DNA of 10,780 bases from Candidatus Solincola tengchongensis. GTDB lineage: Bacteria > Actinomycetota > Geothermincolia > Geothermincolales > RBG-13-55-18. The stretch is taken from positions 1 to 10,780 of the forward strand of contig JACVJH010000396.1 in assembly GCA_015711895.1 (NCBI GenBank), written 5' to 3'. A model generated the notes under the pieces. It saw only the letters and a program-made list of their open reading frames with translations, was not told the origin of the DNA and did no database searches. Positions 7,352 to 10,780 of this stretch are shown in pieces (within the stretch, counting starts at the first letter, position 1; the number at the start of each line of letters is the position of its first letter). The position numbers and the translations under genes were made by a program.

Positions 7352-7687
7352 TTAAAAGGAGGCCTTTCCGGCCTCCTTCAATCCCTTGAGCAGGAGTGCT
7401 ACCGCCTCCTCCTTCTTGATTCGGGCGGCATCCAGCATGGCCGATTTCCTCCGGGAGAACTCGGCGGCTATCTCCTCCGCTTCGCGCCCGGCCTCCTCAA
7501 TCCTGCGCTCCAGTTCCCTCTCCCCCTCCTCGCGGGCCCGCTTCCTCTCCGCCTCCCTGTGGGATTCCGCCTCTTCGCGGGCCTTCAGGACCAGCTCCTC
7601 CGCTTCGCGGCGTGCGGCGGCGATGACCTCCGAGGCGGACGCCTCCGCTTCTTTCACCATCCTCAGCTTCTCCGCCGTGGTCCTCAT
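7352..7687 (-). CDS. ahaH: V-type ATPase subunit H/G (peripheral-stalk coiled coil)
   Basis: First gene of the ATPase operon, 111 residues, almost entirely charged coiled coil rich in Glu, Arg and Ala (for example KAREEAESHREAERKRAREE). Proteins of this length and composition directly before subunit I are the archaeal H/eukaryotic G type (ntpF in Enterococcus), which pairs with subunit E in the peripheral stalk. Sequence alone would only say coiled coil; the operon position makes the call firm. ATG 7687 has AAGGA eight bases upstream. The last codons form a GC hairpin with a short T-run (see 7354-7378). Subunit I follows after 19 bases. Confidence 0.88.
   Translation of the reverse strand: MRTTAEKLRMVKEAEASASEVIAAARREAEELVLKAREEAESHREAERKRAREEGERELERRIEEAGREAEEIAAEFSRRKSAMLDAARIKKEEAVALLLKGLKEAGKASF
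7354..7378 (-). terminator. Terminator-like hairpin at the subunit H stop codon
   Basis: On the minus strand AAGGAGGCC, loop GGAAA, GGCCTCCTT forms a perfect 9-base-pair stem (7378-7356), running into TTTTAA, where the last T starts the TAA stop of subunit H. The T-run is only four bases, two of them inside the stem. It may therefore act as a partial terminator or an RNA-stability hairpin rather than ending the operon, which clearly continues into subunit I. The 5' arm also contains a Shine-Dalgarno-like AAGGAGG, which pairing would hide. Confidence 0.45.
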
Positions 7688-8013
7688 CTCCGTTTTCCTT
7701 TCCCTCTTCCCGTACAGCAGGGACGACGGCTCATCGGGCGGTGCCCGCTCCGAGGATTGTCCGTGTGCCTCCCTCCGACCTGCGAGCTTTTTTCAGTTAA
7801 TCGTAATTTTATTTTCGGAACACCAAAATTTTTTTCCGACGAAATATTAATGCTATTCACCTCCGTTGACAAGCACCGTTTTGGCCATCAAGGCGTGCGC
7901 GCCGGGAGGCTTCGCGTGTAGAGTAAATGGATTGCGCCCGACGGTAGTTTGCCCCTCCCCAAGGGGACGAGGGAGGCCCGAGACAATGGCAGGTAATCCC
8001 TGGCCGGCGGACC
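7688..8013. other. Intergenic region between RCK gene and ATPase operon
   Basis: This 326-base stretch has no credible gene. The part near 7790-7865 is strikingly AT-rich for this GC-rich window and holds the predicted ATPase promoter. Downstream of it lies about 150 bases of likely untranslated leader. At 7816-7838 CGGAA and TTCCG flank an A/T core over the expected start point of transcription. Just after the RCK gene, 7952-7972 can form a small hairpin (TCCC, loop CTTG, GGGA, extended past one mismatch), but no T-run follows. I see no clear terminator for the RCK gene. Confidence 0.6.
7844..7872 (-). promoter_or_regulatory. Predicted sigma70-like promoter of the V-ATPase operon
   Basis: TTGTCA (7872-7867, five of six matches to TTGACA) is followed by exactly 17 bases and then TAATAT (7849-7844, four of six matches to TATAAT). 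Transcription would start near 7837, about 150 bases before the subunit H start codon. It lies in the only clearly AT-rich stretch of the window and upstream of the first operon gene, which adds support. A prediction from sequence only. Confidence 0.6.
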
Positions 8014-8670
8014 TCACCCGGCGAGAATACGCTTCAGTTCCGCCTCCCTCTCCGGTTCGGTGACCGCGATGACCGTGTCTCCCGGCTGGAGCACGGACTC
8101 GCCCTGGGGGATGATCACCTCGTCGCCCCGGATGATGGAGACCAGCACGCAGCCCCGGGGAAGCCCGAGGTCCCGCAGGGGGACGTTGCAGGAGCGGCAG
8201 CGGTCCTCGGGAAGGTCCAGCTCCACTACGGCCAGCCTCCCCTTCTTCAGGGTGTGCAGGGTGATGATGTCCCCTACCGTGGTCCGTTCCTCGATGAGCT
8301 CGGCGATGACCGTGGTGCTGGATATGGCATCTATGCCCAGGCGGTTGAATATCTTCTCGTTCTTGGGGTTGTTCACCCGGGCCACGGCGCGGGGCACCTG
8401 GAAGTGGGTCCGCGCCAGCTGGCAGGCCACCAGGTTGTCGTCGTCGTCACCGGTGACCGCGGCGAAGACGTCGGCCGAACCCACATCGGCCTCTTCCTGG
8501 AAACGCATGTCGCAGCCGTCCCCCTCTATGACCGTCGCCGAGGTGCGAGAGGCGATGCTTTCGCACAGCGCGCGGTCACGTTCGATGACCGTGACCCGGT
8601 GGCCGTTGGCCTCCAGTATCTCGGTCAGGAAGGAACCCACCTTTCCCCCGCCCATGATCACCACCCTCAC
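8014..8670 (-). CDS. trkA: RCK-domain K+ channel regulator (TrkA/KtrA family), copy 1
   Basis: Half-size TrkA-type protein of 218 residues: an N-terminal NAD(H)/nucleotide-binding RCK domain plus a C-terminal RCK_C ligand domain. Such proteins sit as rings on the cytoplasmic face of TrkH/KtrB and gate K+ uptake. MRVVIMGGGKVG (1-12) is the Rossmann glycine loop and Glu30 of VIERD the ribose-binding acid. AAVTGDDDDNL (70-80) and ARVNNPKNEKIF (97-108) are family signatures. The C domain (about 135-218) ends QPGDTVIAVTEPE. Unusually, a CRSC pair sits at 158-161, where relatives have a VGKS-type segment. I chose GTG 8670, six bases after GGGGTGA; GTG 8676 in frame overlaps that site. It follows a 251-base spacer full of inverted repeats, so it may be controlled separately from the other two copies. 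Confidence 0.92.
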   Translation of the reverse strand: MRVVIMGGGKVGSFLTEILEANGHRVTVIERDRALCESIASRTSATVIEGDGCDMRFQEEADVGSADVFAAVTGDDDDNLVACQLARTHFQVPRAVARVNNPKNEKIFNRLGIDAISSTTVIAELIEERTTVGDIITLHTLKKGRLAVVELDLPEDRCRSCNVPLRDLGLPRGCVLVSIIRGDEVIIPQGESVLQPGDTVIAVTEPEREAELKRILAG

Positions 8671-8744
8671 CGCCACTCACCCCCTACGCGGTCCGTGTAC
8701 GGGACCCCAGGCATGTCCCCTCGGGCCACATCCGGCCTTCCGGG

Positions 8745-8762
8745 AAAAAGCGGCGAACGCCG
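8745..8762 (-). terminator. Possible short intrinsic terminator or attenuator
   Basis: On the minus strand CGGCGTTCGCCG (8762-8751) is a perfect 12-base palindrome, followed by one C and five Ts (8749-8745). The stem is short (four or five pairs), but it abuts the 9-bp hairpin at 8793-8763, so the two could stack. It may end transcripts from RCK copies 2 and 3, or attenuate copy 1. Confidence 0.35.
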
Positions 8763-8837
8763 TGGTTCTTCGCGGGTGGTGAGAGAAGAACCAGTGATCA
8801 TGAGGGGCAAGGCATGCCCTCCACGACAACCGGGGAT

Positions 8838-8846
8838 ATAGTAGCA
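8838..8846 (-). promoter_or_regulatory. Possible extended -10 promoter element for RCK copy 1
   Basis: TGCTACTAT on the minus strand fits an extended -10 (TGn then a TATAAT-like hexamer). No convincing -35 lies 16 to 18 bases upstream. A near-identical element, TGTTACTAT, occurs upstream of RCK copy 3 at 10475-10467. Start would be near 8831, leaving a leader of about 160 bases. Confidence 0.3.
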
Positions 8847-8921
8847 GCCGGTGAACCGGAGGGCATGAAGGGAATCCTCGCCTCCCGTTCCTGGGGATTC
8901 CGGCCGCGTGACCATGTGCCC

Positions 8922-9584
8922 TCACCCTAATCCCAGTATCCTCCTGATGTCCTCCGCCCGGTCCGCCTCCGAGACGAAGAGCACCTTGTCCCCTCGCTGC
9001 AGGACCAGGTCGCCGCGGGGGATCAGGAGGTGCCGGTCGCGAAGCACGGTGGCCACCAGGACCTGGGGCGGGAGGTCCAACTCGCCGATGCTCTTGCCCA
9101 CCACCCCGCTCCCCTCCTCGACGAGGACCTCCTCCACGGCCAGGTTCTCGCGGCGCAACTTCAGCAGGGTGACCATCTCCCCCAGGGAGCTCTCCTCCCG
9201 CACCAGCTGGACGATGATGGAGGCGCTGCATATGGCCTCGTCCACCCCCCACTCGGCGGTGAAGAGCCACTCGTTCTTGGGGTTGTTGACCCGCGCGAAG
9301 ACCATGGGCACGCCGTACTCGAACTTGGCCAAGTAGGAGATGACCAGGTTGTCCTCGTCGTCGCCGGTCACCGCGGCGACCGCATCCGCGCCGGCCGTCT
9401 TCGCCACGTCCAGTACCTTCGGCTCGCAGGCATCGCCGTGGACGATATCCGCATCCGGGAACCGGTCGCGCAACTCCTTCACCCTGTCCAGCCTCTTCTC
9501 CACCAGCACCACCTGGTGTTCCTCCCGCAGGGCTTCCAGGAGATACCTGCCCACCATGCCCCCGCCCAGCACGACGATACGCAT
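8922..9584 (-). CDS. trkA: RCK-domain K+ channel regulator (TrkA/KtrA family), copy 2
   Basis: Second half-size TrkA-type protein, 220 residues, with the same two-domain layout. MRIVVLGGGMVG (1-12) is the nucleotide-binding glycine loop, Glu29 of LVEKR the ribose-binding acid, and AAVTGDDEDNLV (70-81) and FARVNNPKNEWLF (96-108) are family signatures. The C-terminal RCK_C domain has the standard VGKSIGELDLPPQ (162-174) and QRGDKVLFVSEAD (196-208). ATG 9584 lies 12 bases after copy 3 with a GAGGGGG stretch upstream, so the two are one transcription unit. It resembles copy 1 more than copy 3 (shared VTGDD and NNPKNE motifs), which suggests copies 1 and 2 are the closer paralogues. No channel subunit lies beside it. 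Confidence 0.93.
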   Translation of the reverse strand: MRIVVLGGGMVGRYLLEALREEHQVVLVEKRLDRVKELRDRFPDADIVHGDACEPKVLDVAKTAGADAVAAVTGDDEDNLVISYLAKFEYGVPMVFARVNNPKNEWLFTAEWGVDEAICSASIIVQLVREESSLGEMVTLLKLRRENLAVEEVLVEEGSGVVGKSIGELDLPPQVLVATVLRDRHLLIPRGDLVLQRGDKVLFVSEADRAEDIRRILGLG

Positions 9585-9596
9585 TATCCGCCCCCC

Positions 9597-10247
9597 TCAC
9601 TTCAGGCCCAGAAGCCTCTCCAGCTTGGACTGGCTCTCCTTGGCCACGGCCACGTACAGGATGTCCCCCTCCCGGAGAACGGTCCCGGGGATGGCAAGCC
9701 GGGCGCTTCCCTCTCGGACCACGGTGACCACCTGGACCTCCCCAGGAACGTTGAGGTCGGCCGCCTTCCTTCCCGCCAGGTGCAGGGGGAGGTCCAGCCT
9801 CAACAGGTCCACCTCCCCGCTGCCGAACTGGAATTCGCTGTCCAGCTCCCCGTGGGAGATGTAGCTCAGGATGCGGTGGCCGGCCCAGGCCACGCTGGCC
9901 ACGGTGGGGATCCTCAGGCGGCGGTAGATCTCCGCCCTCCGGGGGTCGTAGATGCGGGTTATCACCCGGGGCACGTGGAAGTATTCCTTGGCCAGCCGGG
10001 CGCTGACGATGTTGCTGTTGTCCCCGCTGGTCACCGAGGCGAAGGCGTCCGCCCTCTCGATGCCCGCCTCGATGAGGGCGTCGCGGTCGAAGACCACCCC
10101 CTTGACCTTCTTGCCCGAGAAACCCTCCCAGAGGTTCTCGAAGGCCTCCGGGTCCTTGTCGATGACCGCCACCGTATGGCCCTCCCTCTCCAGCATGTAA
10201 GCGAGGTAGGACCCAACCCTTCCGCATCCGCCTATGACCACGTGCAT
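9597..10247 (-). CDS. trkA: RCK-domain K+ channel regulator (TrkA/KtrA family), copy 3
   Basis: Third half-size TrkA-type protein, 216 residues from ATG 10247, which has GGGGGTGA five bases upstream. An open frame runs ten codons further to 10277, but those residues are basic and unlike the family. MHVVIGGCGRVGSYL (1-15) is the glycine loop and Asp30 of VIDKD takes the ribose-binding acid position, where copies 1 and 2 have Glu. SVTSGDNSNI (71-80) and TRIYDPRRAEIYRRL (97-111) follow a different TrkA subfamily from the NNPKNE type of copies 1 and 2. The C-terminal domain ends REGDILYVAVAKE. It is first of a two-gene unit with copy 2. Mixed subfamilies would allow hetero-oligomeric rings, as known for some Ktr/Trk systems; that is inference. 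Confidence 0.92.
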   Translation of the reverse strand: MHVVIGGCGRVGSYLAYMLEREGHTVAVIDKDPEAFENLWEGFSGKKVKGVVFDRDALIEAGIERADAFASVTSGDNSNIVSARLAKEYFHVPRVITRIYDPRRAEIYRRLRIPTVASVAWAGHRILSYISHGELDSEFQFGSGEVDLLRLDLPLHLAGRKAADLNVPGEVQVVTVVREGSARLAIPGTVLREGDILYVAVAKESQSKLERLLGLK

Positions 10248-10629
10248 CGTCTCACCCCCGCGCCGTCGATCCCTCACCCTTTACGTGGAGAACACGGGCT
10301 TTCCGCCCCTCTTACCATTTCCTGCCAGAAGCCTTTTTCCGACGACCCTCGGCAGCATCCGCCGCCGGCCCCGATCGGTCCCTTCCGGACCCCGGTTCCA
10401 TGCCTGCCCCGGCCTTTTCCATCCCGCTCCCCGGCAAGCAAGGAAAGCGCGAGTGGATACAATTCGATAGTAACACCCGTATATCTCCCGTGCATCCGCG
10501 GCGTTGCCGTCGTTCGCGGGAACATCGCCGCCCTGCCCGCTCTATCGCCTCGAGCATGCCCCCTCACCCTGGCGTCGCCTCTCCCGCTCCCCGCTCCCGG
10601 GCCCCGTGGTGCCCGCTCCGCCCTCCCGG
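10248..10629. other. Intergenic region between P-type ATPase and RCK copy 3
   Basis: This 382-base stretch separates the P-type ATPase stop from the RCK pair. An open frame from 10633 to 10274 (119 codons) fills it and overlaps the ATPase stop as ATGA, but its product is Gly/Arg-rich, low in complexity and matches no family I know, so I do not call it a gene. The only AT-rich pocket is at about 10455-10486 and contains TGTTACTAT (10475-10467), a possible extended -10 element. I see no convincing terminator after the ATPase gene. Confidence 0.5.
10467..10475 (-). promoter_or_regulatory. Possible extended -10 promoter element for RCK copies 3 and 2
   Basis: TGTTACTAT on the minus strand, in a local AT-rich pocket, fits an extended -10 without a clear -35. 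Transcription would begin near 10460, about 210 bases before ATG 10247. It differs by one base from the element upstream of RCK copy 1 (8846-8838). Confidence 0.3.
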
Positions 10630-10780
10630 TCATCCCTCGTCCCCTTTCTTCCTCCGGCGCAGGTAAGCGCGCACCAGGGCCTTCCTTATCTCGTCCGCCA
10701 GGAGGCAGGTGGGGATGAAGGGAACCAGGAACAGCCAGTCCTTCCAGGCTATGGGCGCAGTCTGGAAGACGTTGTTCAGG
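10630..10780 (-). CDS. Cation-transporting P-type ATPase, C-terminal end (cut by window edge)
   Basis: Only the last 49 residues are present; the gene begins beyond the right edge. The sequence reads LNNVFQTAPIAWKDWLFLVP, then FIPTCLLADEIRKALVRAYLRRRKKG and the stop. A final membrane helix preceded by F.TAP..W.DWL and followed by an E-I-R-K motif and a basic tail is the usual end of P2-type (Ca2+/Na+-type) cation ATPases. The substrate cannot be told, because the ion-binding helices and the DKTG phosphorylation site are outside the window. It points the same way as the RCK genes but is separated from them by 382 bases. Confidence 0.7.
   Translation of the reverse strand, partial: LNNVFQTAPIAWKDWLFLVPFIPTCLLADEIRKALVRAYLRRRKKGDEG

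Larger units (their letters stand above)
8671..8921 (-). promoter_or_regulatory. Inverted-repeat-rich leader upstream of RCK copy 1
   Basis: No credible gene, but read along the transcript there are successive inverted repeats. They are GGAATCC/GGATTCC (8901-8871, 7 bp), CATGCCCTCC/GGAGGGCATG (8867-8813, 10 bp, with ACCGG/CCGGT nested inside), TGGTTCTTC/GAAGAACCA (8793-8763, 9 bp), the palindrome CGGCGTTCGCCG (8762-8751) followed by C and TTTTT (8749-8745), and GGTCC/GGACC (8706-8690). The palindrome plus T5 resembles a short intrinsic terminator. The arm at 8816-8820 can instead pair with 8804-8808, so two exclusive folds exist. An extended -10 motif (TGCTACTAT, 8846-8838) lies in the loop of the 10-bp repeat. 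The region could be a structured RNA leader, an attenuator, or a promoter with a palindromic operator. Confidence 0.5.

Noticed and set aside
5896..7389. A 497-codon open frame on the plus strand, and a 596-codon one on the minus strand at 5351-7141, over subunit I.
   Set aside because: Both are other-frame readings of the well-supported subunit I gene and have biased, low-complexity composition.
7865..7870. TTGACA on the plus strand as a -35 of a divergent promoter.
   Set aside because: There is no -10 at 16 to 18 bases downstream and no plus-strand gene to serve; it overlaps the minus-strand -35.
7952..7972. A hairpin after RCK copy 1 as an intrinsic terminator.
   Set aside because: The stem is short with a mismatch, and no T-run follows it on the minus strand.
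8667..8915. An 82-codon minus-strand frame filling the spacer between RCK copies 2 and 1.
   Set aside because: It has no recognisable features or clear ribosome site, and its region is better explained by inverted repeats. A small protein is not excluded.
8671..8921. A c-di-AMP (ydaO-type) riboswitch, expected before K+-transport genes.
   Set aside because: I could not find the conserved core motifs by eye. The spacer is reported as structured, but not as this class.
8677..10227. A 516-codon minus-strand frame running across the RCK genes.
   Set aside because: It is very rich in Gly/Arg/Pro and lies in another frame of two or three clear RCK genes; GC bias explains its length.
10274..10633. 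A 119-codon minus-strand frame overlapping the P-type ATPase stop as ATGA.
   Set aside because: The ATGA overlap is suggestive, but the product is low-complexity Gly/Arg-rich and contains the likely promoter region of the RCK unit.
9030..10718. A 562-codon plus-strand frame across RCK copies 2 and 3.
   Set aside because: It is antisense to two clear genes, has no family features, and runs through intergenic DNA without a change in character.

Overview
The window is GC-rich bacterial DNA in which every supported gene lies on the minus strand, so transcription runs from right to left. It is a cation-transport block: the tail of a P-type ATPase, three RCK (TrkA/KtrA-type) proteins, and most of a V/A-type rotary ATPase operon. 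The operon order and subunit set are bacterial. The host could be a high-GC anaerobe, for example a deep-branching actinomycete, a high-GC Firmicutes relative or a Synergistota-like lineage, but the window alone cannot decide this. The high GC content leaves many long open frames on the opposite strand; none looks like a protein family.

Right part (10780 to 8014): the last 49 residues of a cation-transporting P-type ATPase, a 382-base gap, then two RCK genes only 12 bases apart (10247-9597 and 9584-8922). A 251-base spacer rich in inverted repeats leads to a third RCK gene (8670-8014). RCK proteins are cytoplasmic nucleotide-binding gates of Trk/Ktr K+ channels, yet no membrane subunit (TrkH/KtrB) lies in the window.

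Middle (8013 to 7688): a short AT-rich island holds a good sigma70-like promoter (TTGTCA, 17-base spacer, TAATAT) about 150 bases upstream of the ATPase operon.

Left part (7687 to 1): the V-type ATPase operon in the order H, I, K, E, C, F, A, B, with subunit B running off the left edge; D would be expected next. H and E form the peripheral stalk, I and the K ring the membrane motor, C and F the central connection, and A3B3 the catalytic head. The proteolipid K gene needs one extra G in a G5 run to be read through. Once joined, it carries the full side-chain set that binds Na+ in the Enterococcus hirae enzyme, so a Na+-coupled pump or synthase is likely. E. hirae also places a K+ transporter gene (ntpJ) with its Na+ V-ATPase, which makes the nearby K+-channel regulators meaningful. 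Several operon junctions (H/I, C/F, A/B) contain hairpins that may tune subunit amounts.

I saw no tRNA, rRNA, CRISPR array, insertion sequence or attachment site.
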